DNA of 64,000 nt, taken from positions 2,356,001 through 2,420,000 of the forward strand of contig OY752146.1 in assembly GCA_963573315.1 (NCBI GenBank). Reading direction: 5' to 3'. Made by a program: the position numbers and the translations under genes. This document shows, piece after piece, positions 24,078-36,415 of this stretch. Source of the stretch: Entomortierella parvispora. Its lineage: Eukaryota; Mortierellomycota; Mortierellomycetes; Mortierellales; Mortierellaceae. Every line of letters begins with the position of its first letter. Within the stretch, counting starts at the first letter, position 1. The notes below the pieces were generated by a model that worked only from the letters and a program-made list of their open reading frames with translations, had not been told where the DNA came from and did no database searches.

Positions 24078-27000
24078 ATGAAAAACACTCTCCCTCACCC
24101 TTCGCCCCACAGCAATGAACGCTCAGTCCACCTCCCTCAAACTGATACCCAAACCAACAGCCACTCTGACGAGCAGCTGAACCCCTCCTCCGATGCCCTC
24201 TCCCTCTCCAGTCAGAGGCGCCTCTCCCGGGCACCTTCAGTCCACGCCAGGGCCTCGTCCATAGCCTCTGCTGCTGCTGGAGTGTCCAGTGCTGCCGACC
24301 CCAACTACTCTTCCCCCAACTTGCCCTTCTCCCCCTACTCTCCTCCAAACCTGCTCTCGCTGCGGTTCAACAATGAATCGGAAAGTGAGCATGACTCTGA
24401 TGAAGAAGACAGTGATCGTACCGAGGGAGAAATGCGTCATTCTATCCCAAAGGCGAGCGCTCGACCTAAACTTGTCGCCAAACGCACGTCCATGTTTGGT
24501 GAGTTGACCCATTGCCACACAAAACCAACTATTGTCCTCCCCCTTTGTGCTTGCTTGGATTTCGTTGGAATATGGATACACTGACGAAAAATCGCCGACC
24601 GTTTGGGAATGAGGGAATCCATGCCGACTTGTAGAGCCTGGGGTGTGTAATGAGGTCATGACCAGGAACTAGCTGATCCGGGCACCGTTGGAGCGGCTCT
24701 CGAAAAAACACTTGCACCGGGAGAGGGGATTGAAAACATAGGAGCCGTGGACTTATCTGGATCCACTGGACCAAGTTCGTCCCTGCGTTTTCGCAAAGGA
24801 CACAGAAGTTGCTGTTGAGTTGAGGGTGGACTTTTGATTTTAGGAGCCCGAAAGTCAGACTTTCAAACAAACAGCTCTTTTCCCAGGACAACCCAACGAC
24901 TAGGAACTCCTTGAACTTGACCGTTACCTAATAACAGCCGTTCTCTGACACCGTTTATAGATCAAAAGCATGATCGGAGCAAGCAGCGTGTCTATCTCGA
25001 AGAAGAGGATGTGGAATTAATCATTACTGGATACCGCTATCGTCAGTACAAGCTGTACCTGTACTACGTCCTGTGCGTACTTTCCTTCGGCATTGTGTTT
25101 CTACTTGGTCGGTGGATGCCACAGCGGTTTATCTCGTTTGTCGCAGAGACATGTGAGATGAGCAGGGCAGAGTGCGTGGTGGTCCAGGTAAAGAAATTAT
25201 TGTCCAGGTCTGCGCCTGTACTGCGGATCTTGCTGTACGCCAAGCTCACAGAGATAACAAAAAAAGGACTCTTCTTTCTCACGATAATCTTTCTGCCCTC
25301 CTACTTTCTTAGAATGAATGGGGTCAGATAGCCATCGAACCCATCTACACCAAATATTACGGTGGGCCCATCGACTCTGTCTTCAGTCCAGAGCAGTTGG
25401 AGAAGGCAGCCGATGATGACAGTATCGATGAAACAGTTGTAAGTGTCCTGGAGCAGTAGTGCTTTTGTTCATCTTTGTTGGGATTTATGGGCTTTGTGGT
25501 CTTTGTGGACCTTGTAACTAATGTGGCGCGTTTTTTGTCTGACCCCTCTGGAAATGTTGATGCCAATTTAGACCACAGGAATGCTGCATGATATGAGGTA
25601 CTTCGACTACCAATATATCCGGTTCATCTACAACCCTTCGGCGCAGGTCTTTATGCAGAACTCGCAATGGAAGGATCCCGACTGGTCCAACATCCCCAAT
25701 TGCGAACGCGGTATTGGACGGGAGACCCACCAGGAGAGAACCATGGTGTTTGGACAAAACATCATTGACGTTCACGAAAAAACGATTGGTCAGCTTCTAG
25801 TGCAGGAGGTACTTCATCCGTTCTACGTCTTTCAGGTGTTCTCCATGATTCTGTGGTTTGCGGACGATTATTACTACTATGCCGCCTGTATCTTTGTCAT
25901 TTCGACCGTATCTGTGGTCACAGAGTTGATCGAGACCAAGAAAACGATGCGGAGAATGCGTCAAATGTCCCGTTTCACCTGCAACACCAAAGTCTTTCGC
26001 TCAGGACGATGTAAGTTCCGCCACCCCTGCATTTTGACGTGGTTTATCGTGGAATCGCATCACATATTGACTGATGAAATTTCTTTTTTATTACTATTCT
26101 AATTCAGGGCGCTATATTGGATCTGAGGAGCTTGTCCCTGGCGATGTTTTTGAGGTCACGGACTCTGACCTTGCCGTCTTTCCTTGCGACGCCGTCCTTC
26201 TTTCTGGAGACTGCATTGTGAACGAGAGTATGTTGACTGGAGAATCCGTTCCAGTCTCCAAAGTCCCCGTGACAAGTGCAGCGCTCCAGCACATGGATTT
26301 GTCGCTGGCGAATATACCCACCGAGTTGGCCCGCCATTTCCTCTTCTCGGGCACCAAAATTGTCCGTGCTCGACCAGGAGCTGCCTCTACCACGGATGCA
26401 TCCGTCGAGGAGGATGAATATGGAGTCAACCCACCTTTGCGCGGATTGGCCATGGTGGTCCGTATAGGCTTCAACACTACCAAAGGAACGTTGATCCGGT
26501 CCATGTTGTTCCCCAAGCCTAACGACTTCCAGTTCTATCGGGATTCCTTCCGGTTCATCGGTATCCTGGCCATTATTGCCGGCGCGGGCTTTTTGATCTC
26601 GTGCGTCAACTTTGTGAAGATGGGTGTACCCTTCAGAATGATGATTGTCAAAGCCCTGGATTTGATCACCATCGTGGTACCTCCGGCCCTGCCCGCCACC
26701 ATGTCGATCGGTACCAGCTTTGCGATTGCGCGATTGAAGCGATCCAACATCTTTTGTATCAGTCCGACGCGTGTCAACATTGGAGGCAAGATCAATTGCA
26801 TGTGCTTTGACAAAACGGGAACTTTGACCGAGGACGGTCTTGATGTCTTGGGTGTCCAGTGCGCTGATAGTGAGACGGGAAAGTTTGGTGAGATGCTCAA
26901 GCAAGCAGAAGAGATGCAGTCGGCGCCGAGTACGATCTTGGAGAAGAGCATGCCGTTGCTTTTTGCCATGACGACCTGTCATTCTGTAAAGTCGTTGAAC

Positions 27001-29563
27001 GGAGAGCTGATTGGGGACCCGTTGGATTTGAAGATGTTTGAGTTCACAGACTGGATTCTGGAAGAAGGTGGTTTAGGCGCAAGAACCACCTCTCTCTCAG
27101 AGAGTGCAAACAATACCGGCAACAACAATGGCAAGGCCGTCAGCGGAGGTGTAGTCTCGACGGTTGTCCGCCCTCCTGGTGGAAAGCAGTTCAATTTGGA
27201 CGACATGATCGCCAACCAAGGGTCCGAGAATGCCCACGATGCTGTAAGTTTCGATTACTTTCAGGCCTTGACATTGAAAGTAGGACATGAAGTCGTGTCT
27301 GACCCTTTCCCTTCTATTCCTGCTATAGTCCTCCTTCTTGGAGTTGGGTATTATTCGCTGCTATGAGTTTGTGTCTCATCTCCGCCGTATGAGTGTGATT
27401 GTCAAGCGTCTTCATAAACCTGGCATGGAAATCTTTGTCAAAGGAGCACCCGAGGTCATGACAGAGATCTGTATCAAGGAATCCTTGCCCCTGGACTACA
27501 CGGAACGTCTTTCGTACTACACACATCACGGATACCGTGTCATTGCCTGCGCTTACAAGTCTGTTCCAACGTTGAACTTTGTCCGAGCACAGAGGGTGAA
27601 GCGCGAGCAAGTCGAAAGCGATCTGACCTTTTTGGGATTCATCGTCTTTGAGAACAAGCTCAAGCCTACCACTGCCCCAGTGGTGGCCACTCTTGGGAAT
27701 GCCAGGATTCGACAGGTCATGTGTACTGGCGATAACGTCCTTACTGCCATCTCTGTCTCGAGAGAGTGCGGACTGATTGACAAGGCGCGCGAAGTGTACA
27801 CACCCCGCTTCGTGACTGGAGATTCGACCACGGAGGCCTCAGAGATTGTCTGGGAGAATGCTGATAATGAGAAACTTATCTTGGATCCCGTTACTTTGAA
27901 GGTAATGTTTGTTTCTCTTTGAATTGTTGCTTGGAATTGTGTCTTCGCTTCGTACACGCCTTCTAACTCAAACATATTTCCTGTTCTATAGCCTTCGACA
28001 TCATGGTCGGACGACTCTAGCCATGGGCCCGATTTCCCTCGATACAGGCATTTGATGAACGAATACGTGTTGGCGGTCACAGGAGACTGCTTCCGATGGA
28101 TGGTGGATTACGCGCCTACCTCGACTTTGAACAGGATGTTGGTCCGAGGCCAGATCTTTGCTCGCATGTCCCCCGATGAGAAGCATGAACTCGTGGAGCA
28201 CTTGCAATCCATCGGTTACTGTGTCGGATTCTGCGGTGACGGCGCAAACGATTGCGGAGCGCTCAAGGCGGCTGATGTGGGTATCAGTTTGAGTGAAGCT
28301 GAGGCCTCGGTAGCAGCACCGTTCACGAGTCGATCGAACGACATTGCTTGCGTTGTCAAAGTGATTCAGTATGTTCTTCTTACTTGTTATTTCTATTGCT
28401 CGTGCTCGTGTCTGCTCCACAGTAACATCATGGAATGAGATCAAGAGACCATGAATACGATTTCTAATCATAATTTCTGTTCATTTGACCTTGCAATCTT
28501 AGGGAGGGTCGTGCTGCTTTGGTGACCAGTTTCAGCTGTTTCAAGTACATGGCTCTTTACAGTATTATCCAGTTCACGACGGTTTCGTTCCTGTACGCGT
28601 TTGCGTCCAACTTGGGCGATTTCCAGTTCCTGTACATTGATCTCGTGCTGATCTTGCCTATTGCGGTCTTTATGGGTCGTACGGAGGCTTACCCAGTACT
28701 GTCGCCCAAGCGGCCGACTGCAAACTTGGTGTCCAAGAAAGTGTTGACATCCTTGATTGGCCAGATCCTGATCCAATCCTTGTTCCAGGGTGCGCTGTTT
28801 GGAATCGTGAGGCGTCAACCTTGGTATACGCCTCCAGATTACAACAGCGAGGAAAAGAATATCGAGTGCTATGAGAACACGGTCTTGTTCTTGTTGAGTT
28901 GCTTCCAGTACTTGCTGGTCGCCATTGTCTTTAGTGTCGGACGACCTTACAGAAAACCCATGTCTTCAAACCGTAAGTTGAATATTTTTTTTATCTCTAG
29001 TATTCACTTGGCGATAGGCAATGTACTAACACCCTTTTTTATTCTTTTTTGTCGACGTTTCTGTAGGTCCCTTTGTCCTGATCACAGCAGCTCTTGTCTT
29101 GACCTCGTCCATCATGGTGCTCTTCCCAACGAAATGGCTCTTTGATCTGATGCAATTTGTCAAGATCCCATTCAGTTTCCGTATCATGATCGTTGTGATG
29201 GCAGCCATGAACCTGGCGCTGTCCTTGGTCTGTGAATCCTTTTTCTTCCCGCTGGTTTCCCGCTGGATCGGGGAATGGCTGCATGGACGAAAGGCTCAAC
29301 GGGACGCCGCTGTTCGTGAACAACAGCAGATCTTTTCTCCACCTAAACAGCACAGTATCGTGGCTACTGGCGGGTATGGATCTCAGGACATGACTGTCCC
29401 TGCTGCACTTGCCTCCGGAGACCAGTCTTTATCTGCTGACGCTGGACTTGGAGCCGCTGATGGATCGGTTGTTGCGGCGACGGTGAACCCGAAAAAGACG
29501 TCTGGAAAGAAGGAGAATGTCAAGATTTACAAGATTGTCGAAGAGGAGATGATGCGGCCATGA
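24078..29563 (+). CDS. P5B-type P-type ATPase (ATP13A2/Ypk9 family)
   Basis: Nine exons: 24078-24498, 24961-25187, 25313-25438, 25572-26010, 26108-27243, 27329-27901, 27992-28368, 28503-28972 and 29067-29563, giving 1421 residues; phases agree. A Ser-rich cytosolic N-terminus is followed by the P5B-specific region ([20 protein letters not shown]) and the first membrane helices. Motifs: TGES in the actuator domain (about 447), PPALP in M4 (about 595), phosphorylation site DKTGTLT (about 639), KGAPE in the N domain, and GDGANDC (about 1057). PPALP marks the P5B branch (P5A enzymes have PPELP). P5B pumps export polyamines such as spermine from lysosome/vacuole/endosome lumen to cytosol; yeast Ypk9 is vacuolar. 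The last 80 residues are a hydrophilic tail. Substrate is taken from the family, not shown here. Confidence 0.93.
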
Positions 29564-29856
29564 ATCTGATTCATGAAATCGCCCATCAAAAAACAGGGAA
29601 AGAAACATAAACCATTGTCATAGATATTAAATGTCGTCATTCATCGCCACAACTCGGGACATTTGTTCAGTCTACGGTTTGGGGATTGGCTGAGAGAGAT
29701 GGATGGAACCTTTCATTTTTTTTATTATTCAGGGAAAGGATGAAGAAAAGTACATTACACAGGCCAGGGGGTTTGGAGACGACAACTGTGTCACTCGGTT
29801 TTGCGCTCGCGGTACGAGAACAAAGACAATGACGATACTGAGGGTATCTACGTTCT

Positions 29857-30705
29857 TTAGATAAACAAGGAGCCAGCAGACATGACCATGCTCACGGTAA
29901 TGGCAACCGCCGTCAGGATGGAGCTCGAAGGGGAGAAGGCGGTCGTCACCACAGACCCACTTGACTTTCCACCCGATCCGCTGCTGTTCGTGTTGTTCGA
30001 GGTGGGGGCGACACCGTTTGTGAAATCGGCTCCACATTTAGCCTGGACTTCGGTCTGAATGACATCTGCCCATTGCAAGACGTCGGCGTTCAACGAAGCC
30101 CTGTTCTGAGCAATGTAATTATCCAAAGGATTGATAATAGCCTTGTTGCAAGGTGTGCACAACAAATCGGCGGGCATGCCATCTACATATTGCTTCAACA
30201 CTGTGGCGTTGGCAAAGATCTGAAGCCCCAAAGGACTTGGGTGCAACGCCAAATAAGCTGTCAAGGACCCTGTCAGTTCCGTGATACAAAACGTGCCATT
30301 GCCACTTGGAGGAGGGTTCGAGACATCACGGGCGCAAAGACCGTCCTTGAAGGGTTGGTACAACTGAGCAGCTCCATAGACGAGATTCGAGGTCGAGGGA
30401 TCTGTGGCGTTGACACAGTTTTGAGTGATTGTTGTCTCCACCAAAGTGACTGTAGCCGGGGAACAGACTGGGTAAGCGCAAAATTGGGTCGCCGTGTCGT
30501 TGACAAGGGTCGTGGTGATATTGCTGGTCAAGAGGAGGGAGAGTTGTTGGATGGGAAGGCATTGGTTCAACCCGGGGTCGGCCAACAAACCGGCCAAGGC
30601 GAGGGTACATTGGTCCAGGGCCGCTTCTGTGGACGTGGAGAGAAAAGAAGTGGCGGTACCGAGGACGAGGAGAGCCACGGTCGAGGAGAGGAATGTCGAC
30701 TTCAT
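29857..30705 (-). CDS. Secreted Cys-rich GPI-anchored protein
   Basis: Single exon, 282 residues from the ATG at 30705. Signal peptide at residues 1 to about 28 (FLSSTVALLVLGTATSFLS). The mature part has regularly spaced cysteines (about 9, consistent with disulfides) and many N-glycosylation sequons (NIT, NDT, NAT, NGT, NNT, NSS). A Ser/Gly/Thr-rich stretch near the C-terminus is followed by a hydrophobic tail (ILTAVAITVSMVMSAGSLFI) with no basic end, the pattern of a GPI-attachment signal. It resembles uncharacterised early-diverging fungal surface proteins. The frame is open to 30972, but those residues lack a signal sequence and would bury the one above, so the inner ATG is preferred. The 293 bp between the ATPase stop and this stop hold only 3' UTRs. 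Confidence 0.8.
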   Translation of the reverse strand: MKSTFLSSTVALLVLGTATSFLSTSTEAALDQCTLALAGLLADPGLNQCLPIQQLSLLLTSNITTTLVNDTATQFCAYPVCSPATVTLVETTITQNCVNATDPSTSNLVYGAAQLYQPFKDGLCARDVSNPPPSGNGTFCITELTGSLTAYLALHPSPLGLQIFANATVLKQYVDGMPADLLCTPCNKAIINPLDNYIAQNRASLNADVLQWADVIQTEVQAKCGADFTNGVAPTSNNTNSSGSGGKSSGSVVTTAFSPSSSILTAVAITVSMVMSAGSLFI

Positions 30706-32121
30706 TCTGGAAGGGGTTACGTGGAGGCGAACGTGAGAGGGAGGGAGCGAAAGGTGGAGAGAGATGACCTTTTTTGCGAATGGAGAAAAGAATGAGATGC
30801 AACGAGATGAGCAGAAAGTGTTCATATGCAAACGTCGTAATAATAGTATGTTGTGCGCTAAAGTGTTTGTTTTGTTGCTGACACAGGCAGGGGCCAACCG
30901 CCTGGGGGTTGCCGTTGGATGTGCATCAACTGCATGTGTCACCTGTGGAGTTGCCTCTCCGGCCCTGTTCATTTCCCTCTCGTGTGCATCGGTCTGTCAG
31001 GGGGTGGCTTCACAGCGGCTCTCAGAAGACTGATTCTCTCTTTTTTTTTTTTTTTTTTGTGAGCAAGTTGAAAGACCTTGCAGAAGAGTGGTGATGTGCC
31101 CACCTAAACGCTACTGGCGTTGCCTAGTTCTCCGACTGCTCTTACATATTGGGAGCAAAACGCTACAGTCGGCGTCGCGCGCTCCACCGAACCACCGAAT
31201 GGTCTGGTGTTGAGGCGAGGTCACGCTTACAAAAAAAAAAATTGGGCACTGGAGATGCAATTGACCTCTTTGCACTGTGGAGAGAGAAAAAACGCGACGT
31301 CTCCACAAAAAAATGTTCAGTCCAGGGAGGCGCGGGAACATGATCCCACGCGACAAGAGGGATCACAGTGAGACGTACACAAAGTTGCCACCACATGACC
31401 CCTTTGTCTTCAGGAAATTTGCTGGCACGGAGGTATCACAGGTAGCTCATGGACTCGTATCAAAAGGGCTGCAATTGAGGTCGAGAATGACATGGAATGA
31501 TGGCCGAGGGTTGTGACGAGGCAAATGTTGTTCTCTGTTCTACCGCCAAACTGCAATAGATCGACCAAATACCGTGACAACAAGCTTTGTGTCCGTCAGA
31601 GTTGACCACGTCCTCTTCCGATGGGGAAAAAACCAGCGAACGCGCTGTTGAGAAACGGACCGAATTTTTTTCAGTCGCAAAAGAAAGAATCATCAAAGGG
31701 GCAAGTCTAGATCTATCATCTATCAATACCAACACCAAGAACAATAAACAACAGCAAATCCGAACGACGCGAGGCGTTGGGGTGTCGAATTCTAGGATCT
31801 GGGCTTTCTGGAAATGGAAATTGTTTGGCTTGGCAGAGCCACGAAATCTTTTGTCGACTTTTGACCCGCTTCCCCTTCCCTTACGTGTGAGCTCCACCAT
31901 ACTGTCATATTGCTCCTTTTGCCAAGTCCGAAATTCCATTACTGCTCCACGTTTTTGTAGTCTGTTCACCCAAACTCAAAAGATCACTCAAGAACGATAT
32001 AAAGAGACACGAACTCCTCATTCATATATTTTCATCATCGCCATCAGAAACAGTCGCACTCAGCATCCGCTCTCCTCCCTTCATACTTTCACAAAAGCAC
32101 AGACAAAATCAACTAAACTTC
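30706..32121. other. Divergent intergenic region
   Basis: 1.4 kb between the GPI-protein gene (minus) and coiled-coil copy 1 (plus). It contains a T18 run (31041-31058) and the TATA box at 31998-32004. The overlapping ORFs on both strands show no splice or domain support. Confidence 0.6.
31998..32004 (+). promoter_or_regulatory. TATA box of coiled-coil copy 1
   Basis: TATAAAG 124 bp before the ATG at 32122. Confidence 0.7.
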
Positions 32122-32652
32122 ATGGCTTCTCTCGTCTACAATTTCTTCACTTCGAACGAAAAGGAGAATGCCGCCGCGCTGCGGGAGACTCTCAAGGAAC
32201 ACGGCTGCCGACTCAAGACCCAAGGCGAGGAAACCGACCGTGCCTACAAGTCTCAATTACTCTCGCTCGAGGAGACCTACAAGGCCCATTTGAAGCAATT
32301 GGAACAAGAATACAAGCTGGCCAAACAGCACGCCAAGGATGAGATGCACAGGACCCACATGCAAGCCGTCCAACAAGAGATGGATCTTCTCATGGGATCC
32401 GAACCCTATATTCGCTCCGACCCAAAGACAAAGTCAAAGCTCGAGGGCTTGAAATCCATCCTGAACTTTTTGTCAGAGACCTTCCTGGCCCTCCCAGCTA
32501 TCGCCGGTCCTGCCCCTGCATACTCGGCGTCAGTCGAGGGATCCAGTGAAGTGCCTTCAGTTGAAGCGGCGGTCGCAGCCGAAAGAGAGATGGTAGAACA
32601 ACGACAGGTGTACACTGACGAAAAGTCCACGACCGTTCTTATTTCTCTTTGA
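32122..32652 (+). CDS. Small coiled-coil protein, family copy 1
   Basis: Single exon, 176 residues, no signal peptide or membrane segment. It belongs with the genes at 51185-51634 and 62593-63084. Shared landmarks in order: a short N-terminus with an aromatic pair (YNFFTSN), EKENAAAL, a charged heptad-like helix with Tyr-Lys pairs (EYKLAKQHAKDEM), an acidic segment, then TKSKLEGLKS, and a short tail ending in VYTDEKSTTVL. This copy has a longer helix than copy 2 and a Pro/Ala/Ser linker before the tail (about residues 124-150). The paralogues have no name I recognise. The strong TATA box and short leader suggest high or inducible expression. AATAAA lies at 32682-32687. Function unknown. Confidence 0.8.
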   Translation: MASLVYNFFTSNEKENAAALRETLKEHGCRLKTQGEETDRAYKSQLLSLEETYKAHLKQLEQEYKLAKQHAKDEMHRTHMQAVQQEMDLLMGSEPYIRSDPKTKSKLEGLKSILNFLSETFLALPAIAGPAPAYSASVEGSSEVPSVEAAVAAEREMVEQRQVYTDEKSTTVLISL

Positions 32653-32681
32653 TCATATATCTATATCCTTTTAATTTCCGT

Positions 32682-32687
32682 AATAAA
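32682..32687 (+). terminator. Poly(A) signal, coiled-coil copy 1
   Basis: AATAAA 30 nt after the stop; the convergent MFS gene ends 95 bp further on. Confidence 0.6.
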
Positions 32688-32781
32688 TTTGTATACAACC
32701 GACAAGGATGGTCCACGAACGCGAGAAACTGGGGAAAATATAAATGTAGGAAAACCAAACTAGAACGCGAACAACCTGGTA

Positions 32782-35700
32782 CTACATCCGACGACGGCCA
32801 AGCTCTTTGGGAATGGACAAGCTATGAATAAAGCCCAGGAGTGCAATGGTACCCATGAGGAAAAAGACGAAAAAGTAATTGAAGGGAAACTCGAGCTTAT
32901 TGGACAATGACCAGGCCCAGAGGATACCTCCCAGGGCGGGACCAAAGGCCCTCATGAAAGAAGCTGAAGTCTGGCCAATACCATTCACAGTTCCCAGCAA
33001 GTGCGATGGCGCCGAATTGGTAATCTACAGTCGGTAAAAAGCAATACTTAGCGAATAATCCCAAACTCAGGTTGATTTGGAGGTCAATAGAGCAAAGAGG
33101 TGGGCAGAGGGACTTACCATGACCATTACGGACGTGTACGAAAATACGCTACATACGTACTTGAAAACCAGGCCAGTCAAGACTAAAGCCCGAACCCTTC
33201 CAGACTGACCTCCTGTTATCGTATCGTCTTCATCCACTGCGAATCGCCGAATCATGGGGAAGCTGAGGTAAATGCAACAATACAACAGCTGAGCCGCTCT
33301 GAACAACCAAACCGCAGAGAATCGTCGCTCTAGCCTCGGGTACACCACAAATTGCAGGACCAATTGCGCTAGTCCCATAGTCGCCAAGCTGGTCGATAGT
33401 TGCATTGCAGTCCAGCCAAGTCCATGCGATACCAACGGGGTTACTGCGTAAAGAGTATAAACTTCCTCGAATACTATGGAGTGGAGGGCCAACATGGCGT
33501 AGGCCACAATTGTAGTGATCGACAACGGAGAGAGTCCTGCTTCAGGTGCTTGAATAACCAGTAACTGAATCGGCTGGTTAGGGTCCTTATTATTGGGATC
33601 GGGCGGCAGGAGGAAAACCTGAGAAGGTGCCATAGACATGCGACTGATTCTATCAGAGTCCACGGCGCCATTAGCCCCATCATATCCTCCGCGAGAGTCC
33701 AGGAACGGATCATTGGAGAAACCATTAAAAGTCAGTAGTGTCGCGTCTGCAGGAATATCGATCCCACCTTCCGGACCCCGGCGTCCCTGAGAGGATGAGT
33801 CCGCCATGGAGAACAACCCTCCGGTGGACAGCGGGCGCGAGTACGAATAAAATGTCGCAGGGCGTCGTTCATTATAACTACTGGCGAAGACAGCTCCAGA
33901 GCCCTCCGAAGTCGAGCCAGATCCAGAAGTTTGTTGTTGGAACAGACCTGGTCGAACATGGGCCGGCCGACGAGATAGAGTGGATCGTGCAGAAACTGAA
34001 GAGTAATCGTTCTGAAGGCGACCTCTATAAGGTGATTCTGTTGGTGAAATAGTCCGAGCCTCGTGCGCTAGAGTTGACATGGAGCCATATTGATTAGAGG
34101 CACCCATATACCTCCTATTCGTGAACTTGACCTGCTGTGGTTGAGTGGCATTTGGTGGAAGCATGAGGGGCTGTCGTTCAATGTCGCGCATGTCCATAGC
34201 TTCCGAGTCCCTGGCAGTGGTCTTGGAAGGTTCAGCAATGTGACCATGTTCATCGAACCGCCGTTGTTGATCTTCACGCAGACGGTAGTTTGGAATGAAA
34301 TTCTGTCCATTGCTCTGTTCAGAAAACTGATCAGGTTCGTGGACAGTCTTTCGTGCGAGGTTGTTTCGGCCTTTCGTTTCCTCCAAAAAGAAGTATCCGA
34401 CTGTGAAGCCAACGATACTTCCTATCGCTGCTACAAAGCAAGGAAGAAAATAGGGATACTTGATAAAAAAAGGCCAATGACCGAACGTATCCGGGAAATT
34501 CTGAGCAGGATTGGCGAGGTATCCTCCAAGAACAGGCCCTATATCATCAATTCAAGTCATGAAAACAAGTTAGCATTGTTCTTCTGACCTTCTGTAGGCA
34601 TCTCAATCACGAGTTCAAAGAAATAACCTTACCAACAATCTAAAGATGTGACCGTGGCCGAAACAGAGTCAGTATTTTTGATCGCACTTGTTGGACACAT
34701 CACTATAGCTGGAGCCATAGTCCCTACCATTCCAATTCCCCATGCGAAGCCAAAGATGCTGAATGCCTGCGACTGGTTCGTGGAATCTGCGATCTCTCCC
34801 AACATAGATTTTGCAACCCCAACGTTGCCTACGCCAGAGGAGATAAAAATTACTCAGTTGCTGATTAGTCATACATGCAACGAAGTGACATCCAGTATTG
34901 CTCTTACCATTCAACAGTCCGCACATGGAGCGACTTGTAATCGCCCAAATCAAGCTTTTGCTCAGTCCAAAAAAGAGACAGGCAATTGTTGATCCACAGA
35001 GTCCGAGGAGAAGAATAGGTCGTCGTCCATAACGATCCGACATGTACCCCCAAAAGATCGAGGTGCAAAACTGGGCAAAAAAGAAGGATGAAGCTACAAG
35101 CAAAACGTAGGGTATGTTTAGCAGAGGGTCTTATCTATCGATACAATCGTTCGGTGTTGCCAATGTTGTATTCAGCTTTACCAATCAGGCCACAAAAGAA
35201 GCCGATTTCCTCTTCATTCTCTGTGATATGAAAGTCCCTGGAAATATATGGCGCAAATAGAGTGTCAGTGTGGTTATTGGAGAGGATCCACATATTTTCT
35301 TGAGGAAAAGACGCGTCCGTGTCGAAGGTGGGCGTAAGAAACAACCAAAACTCGCGTTCTTACCGAACCTAAAAAGATAAAGGGGGGAGGATCAGAGGAG
35401 GTGGGTCAGCGCGCAAGATCGGACCAATGCCAGCAGCGATCAGTCATTCATGTTCAGCTCCACACAATCCTTTTTTTGTTCTATTGTTGCCCCCCAAACA
35501 AAACAAATGCAACGGGCACGACCCACACCAGTTCCCACCCATTTTGAGGCAGGAGTCAACATCAGTCATTCGATTTCTTGCCCTCAATTGCGCACAGACA
35601 GAGTTGACAGAGATCACACTCACCATGAAGTACACAAAGGGAAAGAGGATAGTCGAGGTCAGCGGTTCTGAAAAGATGACAACGCTGAGCACAAAGAGAG

Positions 35701-36415
35701 GGATTTTCGGAAGAGGGTTCGGCTCTGGAGAGTGTCCATCCGGATCTTGTTGATTCAGGTCCGCCTCTTCCAGAGAATCGTGATCCTGCCCGAATGAGTC
35801 CCCTTCGTTCCCTTGCTCTCCCCTTGGATCACCACTCCCCCTTCTCTGCGCACGGAGACTTGGATCATAAACACTCGAGAGCCGTCCTCCTCCTTCTACA
35901 CCAGGAATGTTGTCTCCAGCAAAGTAATCTAGATCCTCCAGGTGCTCCATTGTTGGGGTCTCACCGTCTTGAGGATAAGGATATCGACTGGATCTCATAG
36001 AGGCTGGGGGTGGAGATGTCCCCAAAGGGTCATATGGGGTCATGTCATCCGAGTTTCCTCCTTGAGACTGTGAAAGGAGGACGGGTGGCTCTCCAGAGCC
36101 AAAATACCCAGCAGAAGTTGTACGATGCCGACGATGTGATGAGCGTCCATCCTCGGGGCTATGGGTTTCTTGGTAGCTGTTTCTGTAGGGTTGTGGAATC
36201 GAGATTTGCGCGATGGAAGGGATAGAGAGCGGATGGTAACTTGAAGGCCAAGCGTAGATGCTGCCTGTGGGCTCTTGATATTGCTGAGATTCAGGCCTGC
36301 GGGCCTGTTGACGGGAGGAGCTGCGGGAAGTCAAGGCATCAGCCTGGCTGAGGGGACGCTGCTGGATCGAGGTTGATCGGGACAAGGAGTAAAACTCTTG
36401 GAGAGAGGGATCCAT
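32782..36415 (-). CDS. MFS transporter (ZIFL-like) with long cytosolic segments
   Basis: Eight exons: 36415-35624, 35368-35364 (5 nt), 35237-35182, 35093-34908, 34828-34728, 34639-34633 (7 nt), 34538-33118 and 33024-32782, giving 936 residues. All introns are GT-AG and the phases agree. The first 230 residues are Ser/Pro/Gln-rich and disordered. Membrane helices follow, with the conserved stretch FVYFMVRDF, MFS motif A as GYMSDRYGRRPILLLG, and the helix-5 region MIVGPVLGGYLANP. About 270 disordered residues separate the two six-helix halves. The pattern FPFVYFMVRDF...EEIGFFCGL matches fungal and plant zinc-induced-facilitator-like carriers, which move small organic molecules or metals by proton exchange. 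The substrate is unknown. Both micro-exons restore conserved motifs (VRD and IVGP), which supports them. Confidence 0.85.

Noticed and set aside
26104..26982. 292-codon minus-strand frame inside the P5B ATPase gene
   Set aside because: Exact antisense shadow of a strongly conserved catalytic exon; the translation has no domain and odd composition (high Gln/His/Arg).
30706..30972. In-frame upstream extension of the GPI-protein gene
   Set aside because: It would place about 90 residues before a clear signal peptide.
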